A program made the translations under genes and the position numbers. Below are positions 51,767 through 61,156 of a stretch of 64,000 nucleotides of DNA, in pieces; positions within the stretch are counted from its first letter, which is position 1; every line of letters begins with the position of its first letter. The stretch is from Caulobacter sp. Lineage in GTDB: Bacteria; Pseudomonadota; Alphaproteobacteria; Caulobacterales; Caulobacteraceae. Under the pieces are notes generated by a model. The model had not been told where the DNA came from. It saw only the letters and a list, made by a program, of their open reading frames with translations, and did not search any database. The stretch covers positions 124,001 to 188,000 of the forward strand of contig JAGHZU010000009.1 of the NCBI GenBank assembly GCA_017745235.1, written 5' to 3'.

Positions 51767-54070
51767 CTAGAACTTGCGATTGACGAAGAGGTTGATCATC
51801 CGCGGCTCGTTGTAGGCGCGGTAGTAAAGCGGGGAGGTTCCGGCATTGGCGGGCGAATAGCCTCCGGCCTGGCCGCGCCGCAGATCGAAGATGTTGCGGA
51901 CCTGAGCCCCGACGGTCCAGCGGTCGCCTTCGGAGGCGTAGTTGATCGTGCCGTTGAAGAAGGTCTGCGGCTTCACCTGGGTCTGGGCGGTATTGTAGAT
52001 ATCGACATAGCGTCGGGACTCGTACTGGCCATCGACGCCGATCCGCCACGAACCGGGCGTGTCGAGCGGCAGGCGGTAGTTGGCCGAGAAGCCGACTTGC
52101 CAGCGCGGCGCATAGGGGAATTGCAGGCCAAGAAGGGTCTTCCGGCCCGCCACGTTGTTGGGCAGGGTGGCGGTGAAGGTGTCGTAGGTGGTTTCCAGGT
52201 AGGCCGCGGTGACGCCCAGGCGCAGGCCTTCGACCGGCGCAGCCTGGATCTCCAGTTCCGCGCCCTTGGAATGCGCGTCGCCGGCGTTGATCAACTGGTT
52301 GACCACCGTGCCGGTGGCTGCTGTGGCCGTGGCCCGGACCTGAAAGTCCTGGATGTCGTTATAGAAGGCCGCCAGGTTGGCCGTCACCCGGCCGTCGAAC
52401 CAGCCCGTCTTGATCCCCAGTTCGTATGTGCTGGTGATCTGTGGGCGGTAAGGTGTCAGCGAACCGATGGCGCTGGTGCTGCGCAGGTCGTAACCGCCGC
52501 TCTTGAAGCCCTCGGCATAGGATCCATAGACGAAGATGTCGTTGGTCCATTGGTATTGCAGGCCGACCTTCGGCGTGAAGCTGGAGAAGGTGGTCCACGG
52601 CGCGTGGACATCGAAGCCGGTGGCGTAGGGGCCGTACAGGCGCTCGAAGTCGGCCGGGTTGTAGTTCCAGTCCTGCGGGTCGTGCAGGGCGGTGTTGGTC
52701 TTCTGCTGGCCGAAGTTGTCGAACCGGCGGCGGTCCTCGGTGTAGCGGCCGCCTAGCGTGGCGGTCAGCTTGGCGGTCAGGTGGTAGTTGACCTGGCCGA
52801 ACGCGGCCCAGCTCTTGGTCCGCAGATAGTTGTCCGTATGGGTGACCGTGCCGACGTTGTCCTTGGGGCTGCCGGCCGATTGGCTGAGCCGATGATTGTG
52901 GAAGTATTCCTGGAAATAGTAGAGGCCAGCCACAAAGTTGAACCGCTCGTACTCACCGTTCAGGTTGAATTCCTGCGTGAGGTAGTGCTGGTCGAAGCCG
53001 GCGTAGCTGTCGCCCTTGATCTGGGTGACGCCATCGTTGTCGTAATAGATCGGGCCGTCCATGCCGCGGGCGGCGGTGACCGATTTCAGGGTCAGGTTGT
53101 CGTTGATCTCGTATTTGAAGGTCAGCGAGCCGCCGTACACCGTGGTGAAGTTGTAGGGCAGGGTGTCCGACCAGGTGAGGTCCGGATCGGTCTTGCCGTT
53201 TCCGACCACGCCGTCGGGCTGGTTGACCGGGGTGTAGTAGCTCTGGGACGAGCGGTCCCACATGGCGTCGGCGCTGAGGACGGCGGTCAGGCGGCTGGTC
53301 AGCTGCGAGGCGAGCTTGCCGCGGACGACGGTCAGGTCGAGGTCGTTGACGTCGATGTTCAGCGGCACGCTATGCTGCCAGCCATCGCGGGTGTGGCGGA
53401 TCAGCGAGATCGCGCCGTTCAGTTTGTCGTCCGAAAGGAGGGCCCCGTTCAGGCGCGCCTTGAATTCCAGGTTGTCGAAGCTGCCATAGGTCAGGCCGAC
53501 CTCGGCCGAGCGGTCGGCGGTCGGGTCCTTGGTGATGAAGCGGATGGCCCCGGCGCTGGAATTGCGGCCATAGAGCGTGCCTTGCGGGCCGCGCAGCACC
53601 TCGACCCGCTCCAGATCGGGCGTGTCGTACAGAGAGCCCACGGTTCGGGCCAGGTAGACGTCGTCGACATAGACCGCGACCGACGGCTCCGGATAGGTGT
53701 CGATCTCGCCCACGCCCCGGATCGAATACTGCTGGGTCGTGTAGGCCGTCGAGCGCTTGGGCGCGAGCAGGCCGGGCACTCGGCCTGACAGGTCGCGGAA
53801 GGTCGAGATCTTCTGCTGCTCGATCGTCTCCTTGGCGTAGGCGGTGACCGAGACGGCCGACTTCTGCAGCGTTTCGCTGCGCTTCTGGGCGGTGATCACA
53901 ACCTCCTCGAGCCGCACCCCCTCGGCGCCGTCGGTCGCCGTTGCGGTCGGAGTGGTCGCGGCGACGGCGCGTTCATCCGCCGCCATGGCGGGTGCGCAAA
54001 AGGCGAGCGTCAATACGGAGGCGGCAACGAAGTAGGCCGCGTGGCGGCGTGTGGACGTCTTGCGATGCAT
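51767..54070 (-). CDS. TonB-dependent outer-membrane receptor
   Basis: 767 residues. Signal peptide ending AMA (~30), TonB-box region LEEVVITAQKRSETLQ, plug domain (VSVTAYAKETIEQQ; SIRGVGEIDTYPEPSVAVYVDDVY; ERVEVLRGPQGTLYGRNSSAGAIRF) and a 22-strand-type barrel ending in Phe (INLFVNRKF). The plug sequence is of the type used for non-siderophore organic substrates in Caulobacter and sphingomonads. Reads away from an AT-rich promoter region and leads into the SDR. Confidence 0.93.
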   Translation of the reverse strand: MHRKTSTRRHAAYFVAASVLTLAFCAPAMAADERAVAATTPTATATDGAEGVRLEEVVITAQKRSETLQKSAVSVTAYAKETIEQQKISTFRDLSGRVPGLLAPKRSTAYTTQQYSIRGVGEIDTYPEPSVAVYVDDVYLARTVGSLYDTPDLERVEVLRGPQGTLYGRNSSAGAIRFITKDPTADRSAEVGLTYGSFDNLEFKARLNGALLSDDKLNGAISLIRHTRDGWQHSVPLNIDVNDLDLTVVRGKLASQLTSRLTAVLSADAMWDRSSQSYYTPVNQPDGVVGNGKTDPDLTWSDTLPYNFTTVYGGSLTFKYEINDNLTLKSVTAARGMDGPIYYDNDGVTQIKGDSYAGFDQHYLTQEFNLNGEYERFNFVAGLYYFQEYFHNHRLSQSAGSPKDNVGTVTHTDNYLRTKSWAAFGQVNYHLTAKLTATLGGRYTEDRRRFDNFGQQKTNTALHDPQDWNYNPADFERLYGPYATGFDVHAPWTTFSSFTPKVGLQYQWTNDIFVYGSYAEGFKSGGYDLRSTSAIGSLTPYRPQITSTYELGIKTGWFDGRVTANLAAFYNDIQDFQVRATATAATGTVVNQLINAGDAHSKGAELEIQAAPVEGLRLGVTAAYLETTYDTFTATLPNNVAGRKTLLGLQFPYAPRWQVGFSANYRLPLDTPGSWRIGVDGQYESRRYVDIYNTAQTQVKPQTFFNGTINYASEGDRWTVGAQVRNIFDLRRGQAGGYSPANAGTSPLYYRAYNEPRMINLFVNRKF

Positions 54071-54464
54071 CGAAAATCCCCTCGCGGCGGGTCGGGTTCG
54101 CCGCGCCGTCGTTGGCGCAGAGCAAGTCCCGTGAGCGAGGAATTCCGAGTCAGCTTTTATGGCTGGTGCTTGAAGTTAATCTAAATAACGATATCCGTTC
54201 CTTTGAAAAAGTTATTTCAAACAATAAATTGCTACAGAAACATTCGTTGATTGCTATATTTCTTAATTATTATCATATGTTTTATGAGTTGTTTGGTTTA
54301 AATGAGTCATATTTTCCGGGCGTGAAGTTTTGTTGCTGGGGTTGAGGGGCTGACTAAATCCTCCTCGGCTAGGCGGCGAACTTGTTTGAGGGGGCGTGCA
54401 AGATCTGTCTATGCGTCCGGCCGCCTGAGGGAAGGCGCAAGCGTCGAACCAGCTTCAGTCCCGC
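54071..54464. promoter_or_regulatory. AT-rich promoter region upstream of the TonB receptor
   Basis: 394 bp without a gene. The core (about 54165-54335) is roughly 70% A+T, with TTAATTATTATCATATG-like runs, in strong contrast to both sides. It contains the receptor promoter; the right end precedes the 3' end of hemA. A frame across it has no recognisable product. Confidence 0.6.
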
Positions 54465-55739
54465 TTATGCGACAGCGTTAGCCCACCTTATGTCGTGTCG
54501 ATTCCAGACCTTGCCCAAGGCCGTGATCAGATCATCCATCATCGCGTCGGAGTGCGCGGGGGAGGGCGTGAAGCGCAGGCGCTCGGCGCCGCGGGGCACG
54601 GTCGGGTAGTTGATCGGCTGGACATAAATGCCGTGATCATTGAGCAGCGTGTCGCTGATCAGCTTGCAGCGGACGGGGTCGCCTACCGCCACCGGCACGA
54701 TATGGCTGACCGAGGGCATGAGCGGCAGGCCGGCGCCCTTCAGGCGCATCTTCAGGGCCTGGGCTCTAGCCTGATGCGCCGCGCGAACTTCATCGTGGGC
54801 CTTGAGGTAGCGCACCGAGGCCAGGGCTCCTGCGGCCAGCGCCGGCGGCAGCGATGTGGTGAAGATGAAGCCGTCGGCGTAGCTGCGGATCGCGTCGATG
54901 ATCACCGCATCGGCGGCGATGTAGCCGCCCATCACCCCGAACGCCTTGCCCAGGGTGCCTTCGACGATGTCGATCTGCTCCATGACCCCGTCACGCTCGG
55001 CCACGCCAGCGCCGCGTCGCCCATAGAGGCCCACCGCGTGCACCTCGTCCAGATAGGTCAAGTATCTTCTGGCCAAGGCTGCTGTTCCGGCGATGTCGGC
55101 GATGTCGCCGTCCATGGAATAGACGCTTTCGAAGGCGATCAGCTTGGGCGCGCCGGGATTGGCCTCGCTCAACAATTGCTCCAGATGATCAAGATCGTTG
55201 TGGCGAAAGACCCGGCGCGCCAGCGGGCCGCCGGCGCGGATGCCGCTGATCATCGAGTTGTGGTTCAGCGCATCGGAGAAGACGATGAGGCCCGGCAGGA
55301 TCTTGAACAGGGTCGATAGCGAGGCCTCGTTCGATACGTAGCCGGAGGTGAAGAGCAGGGCGGCTTCCTTGCGGTGCAGATCGGCCAGCTCCCGCTCGAG
55401 CGCGACGTGATAGTCCGTGGTGCCGGAGATGTTGCGCGTGCCGCCGCTGCCCGCGCCCGCCGCCTCGATCGCGTCGTGCATGGCGCCCAGCACCACAGGG
55501 TTCTGGCCCTGGCCAAGATAGTCGTTGGAGCACCAGACCACGACGTCCGATGTGGAGCCGTCATTGCGGGTCCACGTCGCGCGGGGGAACTGGCCGCGCC
55601 GGCGTCGCAAGTCGGCGAACACCCGATATCGGCCTTCACGATGGACGCGGTCCAGGGCCGACGAGAAGGCGGTGCGGAGCGGCCGCCCGGTCTCGAGGGT
55701 CTTCAGGACGGCCGGTTGGTCGGCAAGGGGCGGCGACAT
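54465..55739 (-). CDS. hemA: 5-aminolevulinate synthase
   Basis: 424 residues of the PLP-dependent alpha-oxoamine synthases. Motifs: [46 protein letters not shown] with Asp231, and [16 protein letters not shown] with the PLP Lys265. Condenses glycine and succinyl-CoA for haem synthesis. The stretch before YLDEVHAVG is two residues shorter than in typical ALAS. ATG 55739 has GGGAG upstream. Its place behind AraC/FecIR genes suggests a regulated accessory copy. Confidence 0.92.
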   Translation of the reverse strand: MSPPLADQPAVLKTLETGRPLRTAFSSALDRVHREGRYRVFADLRRRRGQFPRATWTRNDGSTSDVVVWCSNDYLGQGQNPVVLGAMHDAIEAAGAGSGGTRNISGTTDYHVALERELADLHRKEAALLFTSGYVSNEASLSTLFKILPGLIVFSDALNHNSMISGIRAGGPLARRVFRHNDLDHLEQLLSEANPGAPKLIAFESVYSMDGDIADIAGTAALARRYLTYLDEVHAVGLYGRRGAGVAERDGVMEQIDIVEGTLGKAFGVMGGYIAADAVIIDAIRSYADGFIFTTSLPPALAAGALASVRYLKAHDEVRAAHQARAQALKMRLKGAGLPLMPSVSHIVPVAVGDPVRCKLISDTLLNDHGIYVQPINYPTVPRGAERLRFTPSPAHSDAMMDDLITALGKVWNRHDIRWANAVA

Positions 55740-55786
55740 GAAAGGCTCCCAATCGTTCGGCAAACACGGTCGGCGCGGCTGGCGGA

Positions 55787-56347
55787 TCAAGCCGCTTTGC
55801 GGCCTCGCCGTCGTGCGACCGACTCCGTTTCAACGACGGCGGCGCGTCGCCAAGCGGCGGGACTTTGTCCGACATGGCGACGGAAGACGCGGCACAGATG
55901 AGCCTGATTGGCCAAGCCGCAGTCCAGGGCGATCTCGCAGAGCTGCGAAGGCGTCGAAATCATCAGGTGCTGCGCCAGGGCGATGCGTCGCGTCATCACA
56001 AAGGCGGACGGCGTCATCCCGAAGCTGACCTTGAAGGCGCGGGCGAAGTGGCTGAAGCTCAGCTTGGCGACGGCGGCGAGATCCGTTCCATAGAGCCGTT
56101 TTCCGAGATTGGCCTCGATATGACGGCGGACCCTGAGGACCTGCCACGGCGCGAGGGCGCCGGACCCACTGATTGACGGTGCGGGTCCCAGGCCGTCGAG
56201 CAGTCGACCGGCGTTGACGATGCAGCCCTGGGCGCGGACCGGGTCTTCGGCCAATGTCGCCATCGCCTGTGTCAGCAGGCAAGCGACGGTGTCGAACACG
56301 CCAGATGCGCCTGAAGCCGGCGCCGCCGAACCCTGAACGCCGTCCAT
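55787..56347 (-). CDS. AraC-family regulator
   Basis: 186 residues. C-terminal double HTH (~70-170): [52 protein letters not shown] and [21 protein letters not shown]. The N-terminal part is short, with no recognisable ligand domain. ATG 56347 follows GAGGAGAG. Directly upstream of hemA on the same strand (47 bp), so a haem- or iron-related role is inferred. Confidence 0.88.
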   Translation of the reverse strand: MDGVQGSAAPASGASGVFDTVACLLTQAMATLAEDPVRAQGCIVNAGRLLDGLGPAPSISGSGALAPWQVLRVRRHIEANLGKRLYGTDLAAVAKLSFSHFARAFKVSFGMTPSAFVMTRRIALAQHLMISTPSQLCEIALDCGLANQAHLCRVFRRHVGQSPAAWRRAAVVETESVARRRGRKAA

Positions 56348-56415
56348 GGCGTCTCTCCTCTATGCGGCCTCAGGAACGTAGCCGCTCCGGAAATCCACAC
56401 CGGTCGGAGGAAAAA

Positions 56416-57429
56416 TTATTTCGATTGTTCTGGGCGAGCGGCTTCCAGCCGAAGTCCGCCGGAGACCTGGACGACGCGCAGCGGATACATTTCCGCCAGG
56501 GTGTGCGCGAAACGCTCGGTGTCGCCGATCTTGAAGCGTCCGCTGACGCGAAGGTCGCCGACGCGATGATCGCCGATCTCGACGCGCCGGCCATCATAAG
56601 CCTGCATGTCGACCAGGGCGTCCCGCAGCGGCGTCTCTCGAAACTGCAGGAAGCCCTCGCGCCAGGCCAGGGCGGCCTCGAGGTCCACCTTGGTCACGGT
56701 TCCTGCCTGACCAGTCCGCGCCGTGAACGCCTGGCCTGGCGACAGGTCGACCTCGCCGCCCAGGCCCTTGGGGCCAGCAATGCTGACACGGCCGCTGGCC
56801 AGCACGATCGATAGGCGATCGGGTTTGAGGCTTGCGGCGAACGCCGTGCCGAGGTCGACCACCCTGTGATCCTTGACGTCGAGGGAGAACGGCCGTCGCG
56901 CATCATGGGCGACTTCGAAATAGGCCTGGCCGCGAACCAGCCGCACGGTGCGCGCGTCGCCCCGGATCGAGGCGGCGATCTCCGCGCCGGAGTCCAGCGT
57001 CACCTGCGAGCCGTCCTCCAGCGTAATGGTCGCACGCTCGGTGGGACCGGCCACATAGCTTCGAGCGCCGCTCGCGACCTGATGACGGGAGACGGCCGGC
57101 CGGGTAAGGCCCGGCAGCCGGTTCTGCGCCCACCAGCCGACCGCGACCGCAGCCACGAGGCTGGCGGCGATCATGGTCCAGGCTCGCCAGGTGGGTCGCA
57201 GTCGCTGGGGCGCTTGCCGCAGCACTGCGAGTTCCGGAAGGTTTGGGTCATCGAACTGTCCCCAGACGTCGAGCGCGCGGTCCCAGGCCGCCTGGTGATC
57301 GGACGAGGCGGTCAGCCAGCGTTCCAGAGCCTCTTCGTCACGAGACGAAAGACCCCGGTCGCGCCTGATCATCCATTTGGCGGCGGCTTCTTCCACGGAA
57401 GCGAGCGATCCAGACCCGGAGGCGTTCAT
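56416..57429 (-). CDS. FecR-type anti-sigma/transmembrane signalling protein
   Basis: 337 residues. Cytoplasmic N-terminal domain (~1-80; AAKWMIRRDRGLSSRDEEALERWL), one transmembrane helix (~84-104), periplasmic FecR domain (ITLEDGSQVTLDSGAEIAA... GQAYFEVAHD... RPFSLDV) and a C-terminal DUF4974-like STN-interacting part (VSGRFKIGDTERFAHTLAEMYPL). It links the receptor's signalling domain to the sigma factor. Its start overlaps the sigma stop. Confidence 0.93.
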   Translation of the reverse strand: MNASGSGSLASVEEAAAKWMIRRDRGLSSRDEEALERWLTASSDHQAAWDRALDVWGQFDDPNLPELAVLRQAPQRLRPTWRAWTMIAASLVAAVAVGWWAQNRLPGLTRPAVSRHQVASGARSYVAGPTERATITLEDGSQVTLDSGAEIAASIRGDARTVRLVRGQAYFEVAHDARRPFSLDVKDHRVVDLGTAFAASLKPDRLSIVLASGRVSIAGPKGLGGEVDLSPGQAFTARTGQAGTVTKVDLEAALAWREGFLQFRETPLRDALVDMQAYDGRRVEIGDHRVGDLRVSGRFKIGDTERFAHTLAEMYPLRVVQVSGGLRLEAARPEQSK

Positions 57430-57986
57430 CGCGCCGTCTCCCTTCGCGCCAGCAGATGCTGGACGGCCCGCACCATGTGCTTCTCCACGCCGCTCACCGA
57501 AATGCCCATCCGCGCGGCGATCTCGCGATAGGACAGACCTTCCAGCCGTCGCATCACGAACACCGTCCGGGTGCGTTGCGGCAGGACCATCAAGGTCTGG
57601 ATGGCGGCCTCCAGGCTCTCGCGGCTGGTCAGGGTCGCTTCGGCTCCAGGGGTCGAGGCGCCGTGGCGATCGGATTCAAACTCGACGTGTCGGTCGCGGC
57701 GTCGCGCCTGTCCCTGGCGGAAGTGGTCCTTCAGGACGCTGGCGGCCGTCTCGAAGATGTAGCCGTCCAGATGCTCCAGCTGTTCGTAGTCGCCACGTCT
57801 GACGATGCGCAGGAAGACCTCCTGGACCAGGTCCTCAACTTCGGACAGGTCGCGGACCGAGCGCGCGAAGTAACGGCTCAGCGGACCCCGTAAGGAACGG
57901 GCCCGGATCGCCAGGGCGTCGCTCGCCTCCAAATGCGGCGATTTGGCCATCGGCTCCTGAGGCAGGAATTCCATTTCCGAAGCCAC
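57426..57986 (-). CDS. FecI-type ECF sigma factor
   Basis: 186 residues. Region 2 (~35-100: RYFARSVRDLSEVEDLVQEVFLRIVRR) and region 4 (~125-180: LMVLPQRTRTVFVMRRLEGLSYREIAARMGISVSGVEKHM). The start may be GTG 57986, ATG 57974 or ATG 57950. Paired with FecR and divergent from a receptor with a signalling domain: a complete cell-surface signalling set. Confidence 0.92.
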   Translation of the reverse strand: MASEMEFLPQEPMAKSPHLEASDALAIRARSLRGPLSRYFARSVRDLSEVEDLVQEVFLRIVRRGDYEQLEHLDGYIFETAASVLKDHFRQGQARRRDRHVEFESDRHGASTPGAEATLTSRESLEAAIQTLMVLPQRTRTVFVMRRLEGLSYREIAARMGISVSGVEKHMVRAVQHLLARRETAR

Positions 57987-58114
57987 GTTCGCACCGGACC
58001 GCTATTTCGTCGACGACAACTTAGCGAGGGGCGGGCTCCAGAGTATACACCAGAACGGCTGCAACTTGGCCATTCCGACCCTGTTGCCGGATTTTGAGAA
58101 CGAGGGCGCGTCCG

Positions 58115-61100
58115 ATGGATCCGGCCGCTTTGCTTTGCTGCCTGATGATGGTCAGTCCGTCCGCGCGGTTCGACACGCCGCCGCAGGATCTGACGGCGGC
58201 GGTCATAGCGGTCTCAAAGGCCACCGGAACCGAAATCCTCTTCCAACCCAGCCTGCTGGCCGGCGCGCGCGCGCCGATCTTGCAGGGGAATTTCAACGCC
58301 GAACAGGCGCTGGGCCGGTTGCTGGCGGGGACGCACCTCACCTTCAGGGCCACCGCTACGGGAGCGTTGATCATCATCAAGCCGCCTGCGGCTGCGGCGC
58401 CGGCGCTCCAAACTCCGGAACCGGCCGTGGCCCTGCCCGAAATTGTGGTCGTGGGGGCGCGTACGCACGACACCGACATCCGACGGCGCATCGACGACGT
58501 GCAGCCCTATGCGGTGCTCGATCGACGGGCCTTGGAACGCACCCAGGGCCAGGATGCGGAAGCGGTGATGCGAAAGGGCTTCACCCAGATCAACCTTGCC
58601 GCCCCGGGCGCCTATGCGGTCGGAGCCAGCGGCGGCGACCCGCGCTCACGCTTCGACTTGCGTGGATTTGGCGCTTTGCAGACGCTTGTGCTGATCGACG
58701 GGCGCCGGTTGCCGGAGTTCGTCGACGCCGGCTTCTCCCAAGCCAATCTCAACGGCCTGCCGCTGTTGGCGATCGACCGGGTCGAGGCCCTGGCCTCGAC
58801 TGCGGGCGGCCTTTACGGTCCAGGGGCCACGGGCGGGGTGCTGAATGTGGTCCTCAAGCAGCGCTCCGATGGCGCGCGACTGCAGGTCTCGCGCGGGATC
58901 AGCGCCAGGGGCGACGCCCCGACCTGGAGCCTGGATAGCCTGATGGGATGGCGTTCGCGCAATGGGGCGACCCAGGTCACGCTCGCCTACAGGCGCTTTG
59001 AGGACGGGGGCTTGCTCGCGGGCGACAGGGACTATTACGGCGCAGCCCAGCGTCGCCGTCTGGAGATCATTCCCGAACTCTACGCCGCGCCGCCCAGCAA
59101 TAGCCTCAACATCACCAGCGTGGATCACAAGGATCTGCGGCTGACCCCCGGCAATGGCGGCGCGATCCTGGGCGGCGCCTACAGTTTCCTGCCCCTTTCC
59201 CTGGTGGGGGCGTCGTCGGCGGTCTCCACGCTGGTCGCCAATGCCGGACGCTATGACCTGTCTCTTTCGCCGGACGCCCAAGGCGCGACCCAGAACCTTC
59301 TGCCGCGTCGGCGAACGGACGGATTGGTCTTCAGCCTCCAGCATGACCTGGACCCAAGGACGCGCCTGTTCGTCGATCTGGTGGCCTACGAGGTGGCGGG
59401 ATCCGGCGCCGTCCCTCTGCTCGACACGGTGTGGTGGACCGTGCCGGCCGGCTCGCCCGGCAATCCTTTCGTCCAGCCGGTTCGCGTGAGCCTGCCGCTT
59501 CCCGGTTACGACGGGCGCACGAAGACGACGGTGCGCACCTGGCGGGGCACGGCGGGCGCGGTGGTTCGGCTTCCTCACGCCTGGAGCCTGAACGCCGACC
59601 TTTCCCGCGGCGAGTCCGCCTTCGACCGCCGAGATCCGGTAGTGGGGGACATCGGGGGGCTGGACCCGTTTCTGGATCTGGTGGCGACCTATGCGGCGCT
59701 GCCGGGCTTTCTCAGCGGGCGGACCTATGTCCAACATGAAATCGGCCGACTGACCGACCTCAACCTGCGACTGGCGGGACCGCTCGCCACCTTGCCCGGA
59801 GGCCCCCTCACTATCACCCTGTTGGGCGAAGCGCGGCGCGACACAAGTCACGACGCCGGGGATGCGACGCTGCGCCAGAGCCCGCCGGGGCGGCGCAAGC
59901 AGATGACCGTCGGCTCTCTCTACGCAGAGGTGAGGGCGCCGATCCTGCCTGCGGACGCCTCGTTCGCGCTTTCGAGGGGGCTTGAGCTGCAGTTGGCGCT
60001 TAGTCGCGACTCCACTCGGCTGAAGCTGCCCACCGACAACGCCGACATGGGGCTGAGCCAGCCTGGCGTCACGGACCTCAAAGTGCGTAGCGACACGACC
60101 GCGGTGACGGTGGGCGCACGCGTCAAGCCGATGGACGGTTTGATGCTGCGGGCCAGCTTCGCCAGCGGTTATCTGCCGCTCAGCCCTTTAGCCGTGACAC
60201 CATTCTATTCGAGGATTTCGCTGGGCGCCGACGGCCTGGGGGTTCCTGACCCCAAGCGCGGGGGTCAGCCGGCCGGCGCCAACACGACCTATCTCGAGAA
60301 TTCCGGCGGCGCGCTGGACGCGCGCCCCGAGTTGGCCAGGAGTTTCTCGGCCGGAGTCGTGCTGACCCCGAACGTCTTGGCGGGACTTCGCGTTTCGCTG
60401 GACTTCACGCGGATCGTCAAATCGCCCGAACTCAGCGCTTTCCGGGTGACCGACGACGCCTACTGGTTCAGCCGCGAGGACGACGCGCCCGGGCACGTCG
60501 TTCGCGCGCCCCTGTCGGCCGCCGACGTGGCGGCGGGATACACCGGCGGCGTGATCACCCGCATCGAGGCGGGCTACGCCAACTTCACGCGCACCGTGGT
60601 CAAGGTCGTCGACCTCAACGCCGAATATGAGCGCGCGACTCCGTTGGGCGACATCCGTCTCTTCACGTCCTTCAGCTGGGAGCCGGACTTCGTACGGACG
60701 CCCTATCCGGGCCTGCCCTCTTTCAATCGCGCCAACCATCAGAACGGCGTCAACGCGCGCAACGGACGTGCGGGCCTGGACTGGGCGCGGGGCGACTGGG
60801 AAGCCAGCCTGAGCGCTCAATACTGCGGGCCCACGCTTGTGACCCGGGCCACATTGAACGGCGTCTACGCGGCCAACGCGCCGACCGTGGCGGTCCAGGG
60901 CGGCGAGCGCATAGCGGCTCAGACCTATGTGGACCTGCTGGTCGCCCGCACCTGGAGCCTGCCTGGGTCGGTTCGCCCGCGGCGGGTGCGGGCGACGCTA
61001 GGAGTGACGAACCTGCTCGACCGCCGGGCGGCCTTCTCGGCACAGCTCACGGGCAACCTTGGTTACGAAGACGGTGCGGCGACGGGACCGGGATACAGCC

Positions 61101-61156
61101 CCTACGGCGACCCTCGCGGTCGCTTCTTCCAACTGGGGCTTAGTCTGGAGCTCTAG
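58115..61156 (+). CDS. FecA-like TonB receptor with N-terminal STN signalling domain
   Basis: 1013 residues. Signal peptide (~1-20), STN domain (~25-95; FDTPPQDLTAAVIAVSKATGTEILFQPSLL and LLAGTHLTFRATATGALII), plug (VVVGARTHDTD... RFDLRGFGALQTLVLIDGRRLPE... GPGATGGVLNVVLK) and a long barrel ending LGLSLEL. The STN domain talks to the adjacent FecR. The substrate is not evident; neighbouring haem genes suggest an iron or haem source. ATG 58115 follows GAGGG; TTG 58094 is less likely. The 3' end overlaps the convergent catalase-like gene by 17 bp. Confidence 0.92.
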   Translation: MDPAALLCCLMMVSPSARFDTPPQDLTAAVIAVSKATGTEILFQPSLLAGARAPILQGNFNAEQALGRLLAGTHLTFRATATGALIIIKPPAAAAPALQTPEPAVALPEIVVVGARTHDTDIRRRIDDVQPYAVLDRRALERTQGQDAEAVMRKGFTQINLAAPGAYAVGASGGDPRSRFDLRGFGALQTLVLIDGRRLPEFVDAGFSQANLNGLPLLAIDRVEALASTAGGLYGPGATGGVLNVVLKQRSDGARLQVSRGISARGDAPTWSLDSLMGWRSRNGATQVTLAYRRFEDGGLLAGDRDYYGAAQRRRLEIIPELYAAPPSNSLNITSVDHKDLRLTPGNGGAILGGAYSFLPLSLVGASSAVSTLVANAGRYDLSLSPDAQGATQNLLPRRRTDGLVFSLQHDLDPRTRLFVDLVAYEVAGSGAVPLLDTVWWTVPAGSPGNPFVQPVRVSLPLPGYDGRTKTTVRTWRGTAGAVVRLPHAWSLNADLSRGESAFDRRDPVVGDIGGLDPFLDLVATYAALPGFLSGRTYVQHEIGRLTDLNLRLAGPLATLPGGPLTITLLGEARRDTSHDAGDATLRQSPPGRRKQMTVGSLYAEVRAPILPADASFALSRGLELQLALSRDSTRLKLPTDNADMGLSQPGVTDLKVRSDTTAVTVGARVKPMDGLMLRASFASGYLPLSPLAVTPFYSRISLGADGLGVPDPKRGGQPAGANTTYLENSGGALDARPELARSFSAGVVLTPNVLAGLRVSLDFTRIVKSPELSAFRVTDDAYWFSREDDAPGHVVRAPLSAADVAAGYTGGVITRIEAGYANFTRTVVKVVDLNAEYERATPLGDIRLFTSFSWEPDFVRTPYPGLPSFNRANHQNGVNARNGRAGLDWARGDWEASLSAQYCGPTLVTRATLNGVYAANAPTVAVQGGERIAAQTYVDLLVARTWSLPGSVRPRRVRATLGVTNLLDRRAAFSAQLTGNLGYEDGAATGPGYSPYGDPRGRFFQLGLSLEL

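Noticed and set aside
53941..54345. Plus-strand frame running through the AT-rich block upstream of the TonB receptor
   Set aside because: First part is antisense to the receptor gene; the AT-rich part yields an Asn/Ile/Phe-rich sequence with no motif.
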